Shown here: positions 9,069-18,163 of the stretch, piece by piece
Layout of the letters: the number at the start of each line of letters is the position of its first letter
Numbering within the stretch: position 1 is the stretch's first letter
Assembly (NCBI GenBank): GCA_903842445.1
Contig: CAIMLT010000077.1
Span: forward strand, 1 to 44,287
DNA: 44,287 bases
Origin: an uncultured bacterium
GTDB taxonomy: Bacteria; Patescibacteriota; Minisyncoccia; Moranbacterales; UBA2206
Reading direction: 5' to 3'
Notes under the pieces: generated by a model
Database searches by the model: none
Seen by the model: the letters and a program-made list of their open reading frames with translations, nothing else
Told to the model about the DNA's origin: nothing
Translations under genes and position numbers: made by a program

Positions 9069-9957
9069 ATGATTTTAGGGATAAATTTTTTGTACTTTTT
9101 GCAATGTTCCAGATGGCAGGATTTTTTTTCAAAATTCGATAATCATACCAACCAAGAAAGCGTCCCCAGATTTCCAGTAAAATGACCAGCGGTGTGAAAA
9201 TTATTTCCCGCGAATTCCAGTTGAGATTTTTTACCAGGATTTTAAAAATTTTAATTCCGTTCATGGTTGAAACTTGATGATTAAAATTATTTTTTAGCCA
9301 GAGATGTCCGGCAAAAATTCGTCGTCTTTGACTGAGAAAATCACTGATTGTTTCCGGTCCTTTATTTTTAATCGTTGCTTCGGGGGCATAGGCGAGGTGG
9401 TAACCATTTTTCACTATTTCCGCTTCAAGACTGCCTTCATCGACGGCCGAGTTTTCGGGGATGCTACTTATGATATTGCGAAAAGCTACCACTTCACCCA
9501 TCTTTGGAGTTTCAATGGCGATGATGTGGTGCAAATGCCAAAGCAGATGCGTGGCGAAACCCATTAGCGTTTTAGGATTATCAACCGGAATAAGATGCGC
9601 GCCAGTCATTCCAATCCTGTTGTTTTCAAAAGGTGCGGTTAGTTTTTCTAAGCTTGATTCATTGGGAATTGTATCGGCGCTTTCCAAAATTAGGATTTCT
9701 CCAGTGGTATTTTTGAGCCAAAGATTGATGGCGGAAGATTTGCCTTTTCTCTTGAGTTGGCTAATTAATTTGATTCGCGAATCTTTTTGTGAAAAATTGT
9801 TAACTATTTCTTCTGTTCGATCGGTGCATCCGCTAGCGACAACGATAATTTCTGAAATTTCGAGTTTGATCAATTTTTGATTTTGGATAGCTAAAAGCAG
9901 ATGAGCAATGTTCTTCTCTTCATTATAGGCCATTATTCCAACAGAACATTTTAGCAT
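9067..9957 (-). CDS. Glycosyltransferase family 2
   Basis: VGIMAYNEEKNI, IIVVASGCTDRTEEI; ATG at 9957 preferred over the TTG at 9972. Confidence 0.88.
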   Translation of the reverse strand: MLKCSVGIMAYNEEKNIAHLLLAIQNQKLIKLEISEIIVVASGCTDRTEEIVNNFSQKDSRIKLISQLKRKGKSSAINLWLKNTTGEILILESADTIPNESSLEKLTAPFENNRIGMTGAHLIPVDNPKTLMGFATHLLWHLHHIIAIETPKMGEVVAFRNIISSIPENSAVDEGSLEAEIVKNGYHLAYAPEATIKNKGPETISDFLSQRRRIFAGHLWLKNNFNHQVSTMNGIKIFKILVKNLNWNSREIIFTPLVILLEIWGRFLGWYDYRILKKNPAIWNIAKSTKNLSLKS

Positions 9958-10019
9958 AGTAGTTTGAATCAATTATTCCAAATTTAACACAGATATGCTT
10001 AGTAGTCCAGTTTTTTGGC

Positions 10020-10047
10020 TTGACAGGCGCAGTCCAAGTGTTAGTAT
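10020..10047 (+). promoter_or_regulatory. Sigma70-type promoter TTGACA-N16-TAGTAT
   Basis: -35 TTGACA 10020-10025, -10 TAGTAT 10042-10047, upstream of the ATG at 10089. Confidence 0.6.
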
Positions 10048-10088
10048 TTCAGAAAGCAAACTTGCTTAATAAGCTTCTCTCATTTGTG

Positions 10089-11531
10089 ATGATGAAAATT
10101 CTTCTAATTAGTCCGGCCGTATTTCCAAAAAAAAACTCAGAAAAATATCATCAGCTTTTGCTTCGGATGAGTATTCATGGTGGAGATTCACCTCCATTGG
10201 GGCTAGAAGGCATCGCTTCTTCAGCCATGGAAGCTGGTCATCAGGTGAAAATAATTGATCTGCGAGTTGAGAATCTGACTAGGCTTGATTTTGTGAGGGA
10301 AATAAAAAAAAATGTGCCGGATATTTTCGGTCTGTATTTAACAACATTTAATATTCGTGAGGCACTTCAAGTGGCGAAAGTAATGAAAGCAGTTTTTCCT
10401 AAAATCAAAATTATAGTCGGTGGTCCGCATGTCGGAATATATCCGCAAGAAACATTGAAAAATTCTGAGTTCGATCTTGCACTAATGGGAGAGGCAGAAA
10501 ATACCTTTTGCGAACTACTTGAGGCGCTTTCTGGTGCAGGAGATTTTAGAAAGGTGAATGGAATTGTTTATCGAGAAAATGGTGAAATCAAAATTAACGG
10601 TAACTCAGAAACAATTAAGGATCTTGATGTGTTGCCTTTTCCGGCGAGGCGACTACTTAAGGGAAAATATCGTTATTTTGGAACTTTTCGGGAGCCATTT
10701 ACGACAATGATGACATCGCGCGGTTGTCCGTTTAATTGTGCTTTTTGTGCTAAAATTCCAGGGAGCGTGCGAACCAGATTTGCTAGTGCGAAGAGAGTAG
10801 TCGCAGAATTTTTGGAAATTAAAAAGCTGGGTTATTGTGAAGTGAATGTTTTTGATGATCTTTTCACAGTCAATCGGCAAAGAGTAATCGATGTTTGTCA
10901 GGGGATTTTGGAAAATAAAATTGACATCAGTTGGTCAATCCGCGCCAGAACAGATTGTATTGACGAGGAAATGCTTGTGTATTTAAAAAAGGCTGGCTGT
11001 TATCGAATTTATTTCGGGATTGAATCAGGCACAGATGAAATCTTAAAGTTAATGAATAAAAGAACGGATACAAGAAAAAACATGCAAGCGATGGAGCTGG
11101 CGCACAAAATTGGTTTTGAAATCGTGTCTTATTTTATTTTGGGTTTTCCCGGTGAAACGGTAGAAACGATGAATGCAACGATTGAGTTTGCCAAAAAATC
11201 ACCGACTGATTTCGCCTCCTTCAATATGTTTGAGCCATTGCCGGCATCCAAGGTACATGCGGATATGATTGCAACGGGAGTGAAAGACGGCTGGTTGGAT
11301 TTTTTGGAACTAAAAACCAATCGAATGCCAATCTATCACGGAGACTTAGCAAGATCCGAAGTAGAGAAGGCTTACAAAAAAGCGCTTCGTAGTTTCTATT
11401 TCAGACCGAAAGCAATTTTCAATCTTTTTCGAATGGTTAGAAATCCTGTGCGCTTTCGCAATTTTTTTCTGGTGCTTATCTCAATGCTAATCCTCAGTTT
11501 TTTCAAGAAAGATATCGAGCTAATCAGCTAG
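10089..11531 (+). CDS. B12-binding-domain radical SAM protein
   Basis: MMKILLISPAVFP; GGPHVGIYPQETL; TSRGCPFNCAFC. The ORF-track start at 10020 is a TTG inside a -35 hexamer. Confidence 0.9.
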   Translation: MMKILLISPAVFPKKNSEKYHQLLLRMSIHGGDSPPLGLEGIASSAMEAGHQVKIIDLRVENLTRLDFVREIKKNVPDIFGLYLTTFNIREALQVAKVMKAVFPKIKIIVGGPHVGIYPQETLKNSEFDLALMGEAENTFCELLEALSGAGDFRKVNGIVYRENGEIKINGNSETIKDLDVLPFPARRLLKGKYRYFGTFREPFTTMMTSRGCPFNCAFCAKIPGSVRTRFASAKRVVAEFLEIKKLGYCEVNVFDDLFTVNRQRVIDVCQGILENKIDISWSIRARTDCIDEEMLVYLKKAGCYRIYFGIESGTDEILKLMNKRTDTRKNMQAMELAHKIGFEIVSYFILGFPGETVETMNATIEFAKKSPTDFASFNMFEPLPASKVHADMIATGVKDGWLDFLELKTNRMPIYHGDLARSEVEKAYKKALRSFYFRPKAIFNLFRMVRNPVRFRNFFLVLISMLILSFFKKDIELIS

Positions 11532-11551
11532 GTGGTTGTTTTGTCCCTTTC

Positions 11552-11579
11552 TTGACACGTTTTTGACAGATGGTAGTAT
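11552..11579 (+). promoter_or_regulatory. Sigma70-type promoter TTGACA-N16-TAGTAT
   Basis: -35 11552-11557, -10 11574-11579; TGG extended -10. Confidence 0.6.
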
Positions 11580-11782
11580 ATTAGAAGCAATTAGGGGATT
11601 TGCGGATTTACGGTCAGATGACTTGCGCGCTTACCGAAAAGTCATTCCCAAAGCGAAGTTTTTTATTATCTTGGTTAGTTTTCTGTTGGCTTATCGTTGG
11701 CTAGAGAGATTCTTGCGCGAAAAGCTTGCCGGTAAACGTGTAAATATACTGAGTCAATTTATAATTTTTATTCTTAAAAAAA

Positions 11783-12325
11783 ATGTTAAAATATCGTGAA
11801 CAGCTAATCGTTTTTTTAATTCTTGTGTTAATTGGGGTTACTTATCGAGTCTTGCCTCATCCGGCCAATTTTGCTCCGGTGGCGGCAATTTCCCTATTTT
11901 CCGGCTTCTATTTCCGGCGCTATTTTATTTTTGTGCCAGCTTTGGCCATGTTGGCTAGCGATTTTTTCATCGGATTTTATAGCTGGAAACTAATGGTAGC
12001 GGTTTATTTCGGTATTTTTTTTGCCAGTTTTCTGGGAACTCTGATGCGAAAAAATAAATCAATTTTAACTCTTTTCACTTATTCATTGTTAGGTTCGGTT
12101 TTTTTCTATCTTTCAACCAATTTTGCTGTGTGGGCTTTTGGTAATTGGTACCCGCATAATTGGCAAGGACTAACAGAATGTTATCTCTTGGCGGTGCCGT
12201 TTTTCAAAAATACCATTGCCGGCGATCTATTCTATTCATCGATTATTTTCGGACTGTATGAGTTGGCAGTTCAGCCGAAAGAAAAACTAAGATTTTTTCC
12301 TAAATTAAGAACGAGCAAGATTTAA
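11783..12325 (+). CDS. DUF6580-like putative transport membrane protein
   Basis: Multi-TM; RVLPHPANFAPVAAISLFSGFYF and the overall pattern are typical of this family by recall. Confidence 0.75.
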   Translation: MLKYREQLIVFLILVLIGVTYRVLPHPANFAPVAAISLFSGFYFRRYFIFVPALAMLASDFFIGFYSWKLMVAVYFGIFFASFLGTLMRKNKSILTLFTYSLLGSVFFYLSTNFAVWAFGNWYPHNWQGLTECYLLAVPFFKNTIAGDLFYSSIIFGLYELAVQPKEKLRFFPKLRTSKI

Positions 12326-12336
12326 GAGTCAAAAAT

Positions 12337-13197
12337 ATGAAAAACTTTTTGAAGGAAAGACAAAGTGGCATTTTTTTGCTTACTTTTGCATTTATACTCA
12401 TTACCTCAATTTCCTTGGGACACAAAGTTCAGTCAAGTAATGACGCTAACTTGTCTGGCAAAAATCAGCCATCAAGCAAAACAGAGATTGACTTGGATGG
12501 TGGCGAGTTGGCAGAAGTGGCTTCTGAGGTCAATCAAGATGGAATCAGTGAAGTGCCTTTTGATGAAATAGAAAAGGAAGAGGAAAACAAGATTGCTGTG
12601 TCAGCAGTGAAGGCTGGAGCAACTTCGGTTTCAAAAACCGAAGCAGAAAAATATTCAGCATTGAAAGAAAAATTGAAAAAATATTGTGATAAAAAATACG
12701 AATCAAAAAAATGCAAAAAATATCTCACAGAGACGAAAGCGCTTTTCAAGACAAATAAGGATTATAAAAGATTATATGAGAAATATCTAGAAAAAAAAGA
12801 AGAGAGAGAAGCGGATGACTCAGATGACTCAGATGATTCAAAAAGAACGCAAATTAGTCTTGAAGAAAAGGCGCTCACGCTGGATTTTATTATTAAGTTA
12901 CCAAGTGGTGAGAGTAAATTTGAAATCCAGTTTATGGAAGGTGAAACGGTCTATGAGGTAATGAAGCGGGCGAAAGAACAGGGTAAAATAAGCTATGAAA
13001 AAAATACTGATGAAACTTACGGTGTTTATATAAATACGATAAATGGTATCAAAGAAGGATCTGAAGATGATTGGACGCAGAATAAATACTGGATTCTTTT
13101 TGTTAGCGGAAGCAGTTCCAATCTTGGTTGTTCCAGTCATAAATTGAATAAATCGGATACTGCTATTGAGTGGAGATATGAAAAATATTCTTTTTGA
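12337..13197 (+). CDS. Secreted DUF4430 (transcobalamin C-terminal-like) protein
   Basis: N-terminal membrane/signal segment; Lys/Glu-rich stalk; C-terminal YWILFVSGSSSNLGCSSHKLNKSDTAIEWRYE matches the DUF4430 pattern W-x-x-x-V-x-G...IEW-x-Y. Confidence 0.78.
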   Translation: MKNFLKERQSGIFLLTFAFILITSISLGHKVQSSNDANLSGKNQPSSKTEIDLDGGELAEVASEVNQDGISEVPFDEIEKEEENKIAVSAVKAGATSVSKTEAEKYSALKEKLKKYCDKKYESKKCKKYLTETKALFKTNKDYKRLYEKYLEKKEEREADDSDDSDDSKRTQISLEEKALTLDFIIKLPSGESKFEIQFMEGETVYEVMKRAKEQGKISYEKNTDETYGVYINTINGIKEGSEDDWTQNKYWILFVSGSSSNLGCSSHKLNKSDTAIEWRYEKYSF

Positions 13198-13277
13198 ATT
13201 TTTTAGTTTGATTAAAGAAATGGTTTTTCCAATTAAGAATACAAGCTCTGAATCATATAATCTCTGAATAACCAAAA

Positions 13278-14768
13278 ATGAAAAACGAGCCAATGTTGGA
13301 TAAGAAAAATAAGGAGCGATTTAATTTTTTGGCTTATTGTGCGATAACTGTTTTTGTGCTCATTTTCATCTTGTTGGCTTTTGGGCGGCACGACTCCCTG
13401 CAATCATATCTCAATGATTTGGGAAATTACGACCAAATGATTTGGAACACTTTGCATGGGCGTTTTTTTGAAATTTCTGTCGGAATGCTTGACACAAATA
13501 ATTATTTCTCCGGTCATTTTAGTCCCATTCTCTTGTTTTTTGTGCCTTTTTATGCCATTTTTGCAAGTCCAAAGTGGCTTTTGATTTTTCAAGCATTGTC
13601 AGTTGGGCTAGGCGCCGTTCCGATTTATCTCTTGGCTAAAGAAAAACTGAAAAATTATTGGGCAGCGCTTATTTTTCTTCTGAGTTATCTTTTGAATCCA
13701 TTTCTCCACAATGCTTTGCTGTATGATTTTCACGAGGTTTGTTTTGCGGTGGGATTTGCTTCTGGGGCTTTTTATTTTTTGGAAAAGAAAAATAATAAAG
13801 CGTTTATTATCTGCAGCATTCTTTTGGCAATTTCCCAAGAGCATTTAGTTCTCTTGGTTTTCATGATGGGTTCCTATGCTTTCCTTATCCAAAAAAGAAA
13901 AAAGTTTGGTTCTTGGGTGAGTGTCAGCTCCTTGGCTTATTTCGTTCTAGTTTTGGCAGTCTTTATGCCAAGTTTTTCTCAGAATGGAAATCTGGCCCTT
14001 TTGGAAGGCAATGGTCAATATCAAAGCCGTTATGCTTGGCTTGGATCCAGTATGCCAGAGATAATCAACAATCTTACAAAATATCCAGATGTTATTTTTA
14101 AGTTAATGGTATCCAGGGAAAGATTGACATACCTATTTTTCTTAGTCTTGCCGGTTTTTTCGCTGGCTTTGTATTCTTGGCCGATTACCATTATTTTTCC
14201 AATCCTTGCTGTTAATCTTTTGAGTTCCAATTCAATGACCTATGATATTTTCTTTTATCATTCGGCAATCGTTATTCCGTTTGTATATTTTTCTGGCATC
14301 ATTGCTTTCAGTCGTTGGTTTGCTGTTGACAGGTTTTTGCGACGAGCATTTATTTTGGCTATTATTATTTCATCTTTTTTGAGTTTTAATTTTTTCAGTT
14401 TAGTGGGCATTTCCGGTTTTGGCATTTTTGCAGAAAGTCATCCCAGCGCTCATGCCAGAAGAATTGCTGAAGTGGATAGATTTATTCCTCCCAAGGCTTC
14501 ATTGAGTGTTCAGCATAATCTTGGCCCGCATTTTACGGAGCGCGCAGAAGTTTATCGATTTCCTGTGAAAAAAAACGAAGCGGAGTATATTTTATTAGAC
14601 CGAATGAATCCCTATGGTGAAAGCGTCAGGCATTTTGCTGATTTTGGTTATGCCTTGCAAATGGATGTTTCAGATTGGCAAAGAGATTCAATCGAGATGA
14701 TTGCTTCGCCGGATTACGAATTGATTTATCAGAAAGACGGATATTTAATTTTTAAGAAGAAACAATGA
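13278..14768 (+). CDS. DUF2079-like multi-pass membrane protein
   Basis: LGNYDQMIWNTLHGRFFE...YFSGHFSPILLFFVPFYAIF; many TM segments. Confidence 0.8.
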   Translation: MKNEPMLDKKNKERFNFLAYCAITVFVLIFILLAFGRHDSLQSYLNDLGNYDQMIWNTLHGRFFEISVGMLDTNNYFSGHFSPILLFFVPFYAIFASPKWLLIFQALSVGLGAVPIYLLAKEKLKNYWAALIFLLSYLLNPFLHNALLYDFHEVCFAVGFASGAFYFLEKKNNKAFIICSILLAISQEHLVLLVFMMGSYAFLIQKRKKFGSWVSVSSLAYFVLVLAVFMPSFSQNGNLALLEGNGQYQSRYAWLGSSMPEIINNLTKYPDVIFKLMVSRERLTYLFFLVLPVFSLALYSWPITIIFPILAVNLLSSNSMTYDIFFYHSAIVIPFVYFSGIIAFSRWFAVDRFLRRAFILAIIISSFLSFNFFSLVGISGFGIFAESHPSAHARRIAEVDRFIPPKASLSVQHNLGPHFTERAEVYRFPVKKNEAEYILLDRMNPYGESVRHFADFGYALQMDVSDWQRDSIEMIASPDYELIYQKDGYLIFKKKQ

Positions 14769-16300
14769 AATTTTTTTTGAAAAAAGTTGCCACTGCTTTT
14801 CATTATTTTAATCCGAGAAGAATATTTATAATTCTTGGGTTTTCTTTGATTTTTTTTATCGCGCTTCGCCCGCCAACCGATCCAGACATGGGTTGGCATT
14901 TGCGTGACGGAAAATATTTAGTGGAAAATCATTTTCAGGTGGCTAAAACCGATCAATTTTCTTATACGATGTCAGATTTTCCAGTAGTTATGCATGAGTG
15001 GATGACGGACTGGTTGATGTATGTTATTTCTGAAAAGGCTGGTCTTTTCACCTTATCTATAATTTCCGCACTGATCACCACTATTGCTTTTATTTTGGTT
15101 TCACTGGGAATGAAAAATGAATTAGAATATAAGATTATCGCGGGAATCATGGGGCTGATTGCCAGCATTCCAATTCTTGGTGTCAGGCCCCAGATGCTCA
15201 GTCTTCTTGGACTTGCCTCGGTAATTTTTATTATTTATGAATTTAAAGATGATCCACAGACGAAGAAGATTTTTTTTCTGCCGATGATTTTTTTTGCTTG
15301 GGCAAATTTTCACGGTGGGTTTCCGGTTGGTCTTTTTCTTTTAGCGTTGTTTATTTTTTTTGAGCTTTTCAAATTTTTTGTTCGATTTGGTTTGCGTAAA
15401 AAAAAGGAAAGGCGATTTTCGCGCTGGATTGGGGGCTATCTTGAAGACGGAAGAATAACTGGCCAAGCCTTGTTTCAAATGATGCTTATTTCTTTTGTTT
15501 CTTTTCTTCTGACTTTTGTCAATCCATATGGTTGGCGGATTTATGTTGAAGTGTTCACTACTATTTTTGACTCATATGCCAAAAGTGTTATCGGAGAGTG
15601 GCTTCCAGTTTCAGTGCTTAATCCGAGTAGCTCCCAATTTGTTGTCTATTTGACACTTTTTGGGGTTCTTTTATTTTTTGGTTTCAAAAAAATTGGTCAT
15701 GTGTATCTCGTTATAGCTTTGATTTTTCTCTATTTGGCTTTCAGCAGTTGGCGTCATGTGCCAATTTTTCTAATCATCAGTATTCCGCTTTGGGTTGAGG
15801 TTGTCAATAAATTGGCTGGACAAGAATTGTCTAAGTTGACGCGCAACAAATGGTTTTTAGTTGTCATGGCCCTCGTAGTTTTTTTAGTCGCCAAACAAGA
15901 GATCGAAATAGTTTATCCAATTTCAACTTCAATTGACAGATTGGCCAAGGAAGGTGCCTATCCGATGGGAGCCGTTAAATATCTCAAAGAAAATCCAATC
16001 AAAGGGCGAATGTTTAATGAATATAATTGGGGGGGGTTTCTGATCTGGCAATATCCAGAGAAAAAAGTTTATATCGATGGACGGATGCCAAGCTGGAGGT
16101 TGGGTGAGTATAAGGTATTCGAAGAGTTTGGTCAGGTTTTGCATTTCAAAGATAACTGGCAAGATATTCTCAATCGGCAAGAGGTGGAATTTGTTTTAGT
16201 GTATAATAGTTATATAAATAAAGTGGTTTTTTCCAGTCAAGGATGGGAAGAAAAATATGCCGATGGATTGGCAGCGATTTATGTTCGTCCGCAAAAATAA
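14765..16300 (+). CDS. Multi-pass membrane protein, GT-C-like
   Basis: RPPTDPDMGWHLRDGKYL luminal-loop-like motif, many TM segments; 4-nt overlap with the preceding gene. Confidence 0.7.
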   Translation: MKFFLKKVATAFHYFNPRRIFIILGFSLIFFIALRPPTDPDMGWHLRDGKYLVENHFQVAKTDQFSYTMSDFPVVMHEWMTDWLMYVISEKAGLFTLSIISALITTIAFILVSLGMKNELEYKIIAGIMGLIASIPILGVRPQMLSLLGLASVIFIIYEFKDDPQTKKIFFLPMIFFAWANFHGGFPVGLFLLALFIFFELFKFFVRFGLRKKKERRFSRWIGGYLEDGRITGQALFQMMLISFVSFLLTFVNPYGWRIYVEVFTTIFDSYAKSVIGEWLPVSVLNPSSSQFVVYLTLFGVLLFFGFKKIGHVYLVIALIFLYLAFSSWRHVPIFLIISIPLWVEVVNKLAGQELSKLTRNKWFLVVMALVVFLVAKQEIEIVYPISTSIDRLAKEGAYPMGAVKYLKENPIKGRMFNEYNWGGFLIWQYPEKKVYIDGRMPSWRLGEYKVFEEFGQVLHFKDNWQDILNRQEVEFVLVYNSYINKVVFSSQGWEEKYADGLAAIYVRPQK

Positions 16301-16310
16301 AAAAGAAATC

Positions 16311-16339
16311 TTGTTGATTTTCAAAAGGAGTGTTACTAT
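16311..16339 (+). promoter_or_regulatory. Promoter TTGTTG-N17-TACTAT
   Basis: -35 16311-16316, -10 16334-16339. Confidence 0.5.
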
Positions 16340-16385
16340 GAGTGCAGAATGGTTAATTTAAAAAAATGTAAACTAAAGTAAATTT

Positions 16386-18119
16386 ATGTCTAAAAATGGC
16401 CTAAGAAGTAGGATGGTTTTTTTTCTGTTTTTTTTGTTTGTTTTTATGTTCGTTCCTTTGGCAAGTCGGGCGCTGGTTACGGATACCGTGGGAATTTTGC
16501 CAGCGTATCCGGATAATAATGTGAAAGCGTCTGCTTCTTGGTTTATTTATAATCTAAAGGCAGGAGAAGAAAAACTGGATGCGGTGATGCTGATAAATAA
16601 TAAAGATGAAACGGTAGTGCTGAAAATATATGCCGTGGATGCAATGTCAACGGTGGATGGAGGATTTGCTCTTGCTTCAGAAACTGATCCGAACAGTGGA
16701 GTTGGCACTTGGGTGAAATTGGCTGCCAATGAAATTGAGTTACCGCCCAAAACAGAGAAACTCATTCCCTTCACCTTCACTGTTCCTAAAAATGCCGATA
16801 CCGGAGATCATGCCGGTGGAATTGTAATTCAGGAGATAGAAATGGTGGATACTGGTGGCACAATGACAGGAGTAAGAATAATCAGTCGAGTTGGCGTGAG
16901 GATTTATGAAACTGTGCCAGGAGAAGTGAAGAAAGGTTTTGAAATCACCAGGTTTGATTGGCGGTTGGAGTCAAATGGAGTAGCTAGCTTCATTAAAGAT
17001 CTTTTGGATGTTAATAAAAAAACCATCTTTACTGTTGGAATAAAAAATAAGGGCAATGTGAGAATCACGCCAACGGCAATGGTTGAGGTGAGAAATATGT
17101 TGGGAATAAAAACTGCACAGCTCGACAACAAAAGTCTTGGAGTCGTTTTTCCACTAACCGAAAACAGTGACGGAATGATCTCTTGGGAGAAGGCGCCCAT
17201 GTTCGGTCGCTATAAAATAAAAGCAACTGTTAAATTTGAAGAAGATGGTCTTGGTGAGGACTCGAAAGAAATTGCCATTTGGGTTTTCCCTTATCGAATG
17301 ATATTTTTGACAATAATCTTTGTGGTTTTGTTTACGCTCGTGAGATTGATCGGTCTTTATTTTCGTGAAGCTGGAAAAGAAAAGATGCCAATTTATCAAG
17401 TTAAGCTTGGGGATAATCTAGCTGATCTCGGTCGTAAATTTATGGCACCGTGGAGAATGATTGCCAAGCTAAATTTTATTGGAGAACCTTTTGACATTAA
17501 AGAGGGCGAAAAACTATTTATTCCAATAAGTAAGCGCAATAAAGATTTGCTTAGGCGTTTCAAGGAGCAGGGTGAGCTTTTGCCTTCAATCATTGAACGT
17601 TCAAAAGAGTCGCGATTTAAGAAGAAAAAAACTATTATAATTATCATTTTCGCCATTTTGATTATCGCGGGTGCTATTTGGGGAATAAAAATGAGAAGAG
17701 ACAAGATGATTCACGAGGAAATTTCTGTGCCAATAAATGAAGAGAAACCACCGATGGAAACAACTGAAAGAACCAAAGCCGGTGCTTTCAAGAAATCCAA
17801 TGTAGATGTGGCCATCCTTACTCCGGGAAGTGTTGATAAAATTTCGAGCGATCAGTTGTTCAAGAAATTAAAATTGATAGGATATCGGATTAAGTTGGGT
17901 GGCGTTGCCCCAGAAAATAATTATGCCGTTACAACTGTTGAATATAAAATAAACAAGCAAGAACAGGCAGAAATGGTTAGAAATGATCTCGGACTTAAGA
18001 ATGTCAATATGCAAGAGGTTGCTAATCTGGAAAACGATGTCGTGATCTATAATTTTGATCCTGCTAGCTCGTATTTTGATTTAGTGCATGCCGCTTCGGT
18101 CCTGCAAAATGTTGAATAG
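16386..18119 (+). CDS. DUF916 (WxL-interacting)-like surface protein with TM segments, LysM-like and LytR_C-like domains
   Basis: Signal peptide; ILPAYPDNNVKASASWFIYNLKAGE...VGTWVKLA...FTVPKNADTGDHAGGI; LysM-like YQVKLGDNLADLGRKF...EGEKLFIP; C-terminal LytR_C-like DVAILTPGSVDKISSDQLFKKLKLIGY. Confidence 0.72.
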   Translation: MSKNGLRSRMVFFLFFLFVFMFVPLASRALVTDTVGILPAYPDNNVKASASWFIYNLKAGEEKLDAVMLINNKDETVVLKIYAVDAMSTVDGGFALASETDPNSGVGTWVKLAANEIELPPKTEKLIPFTFTVPKNADTGDHAGGIVIQEIEMVDTGGTMTGVRIISRVGVRIYETVPGEVKKGFEITRFDWRLESNGVASFIKDLLDVNKKTIFTVGIKNKGNVRITPTAMVEVRNMLGIKTAQLDNKSLGVVFPLTENSDGMISWEKAPMFGRYKIKATVKFEEDGLGEDSKEIAIWVFPYRMIFLTIIFVVLFTLVRLIGLYFREAGKEKMPIYQVKLGDNLADLGRKFMAPWRMIAKLNFIGEPFDIKEGEKLFIPISKRNKDLLRRFKEQGELLPSIIERSKESRFKKKKTIIIIIFAILIIAGAIWGIKMRRDKMIHEEISVPINEEKPPMETTERTKAGAFKKSNVDVAILTPGSVDKISSDQLFKKLKLIGYRIKLGGVAPENNYAVTTVEYKINKQEQAEMVRNDLGLKNVNMQEVANLENDVVIYNFDPASSYFDLVHAASVLQNVE

Positions 18120-18163
18120 AGCTTAAAATAATTAAAGAGTGATTCTATCGGTCTTGTTTATTT

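Noticed and set aside
9461-9880. 139-aa plus-strand ORF antisense to the GT2 gene
   Set aside because: GT2 motifs on the minus strand are clear; no independent support for the antisense frame
11536-11799. 87-aa plus-strand ORF before the DUF6580 gene
   Set aside because: Starts with TTG upstream of a good promoter (11552-11579), no recognisable product, overlaps the next gene start; more likely leader sequence
12898-13293. 131-aa minus-strand ORF over the DUF4430 domain
   Set aside because: Antisense to a recognisable domain, low-complexity Phe/Ile/Ser composition
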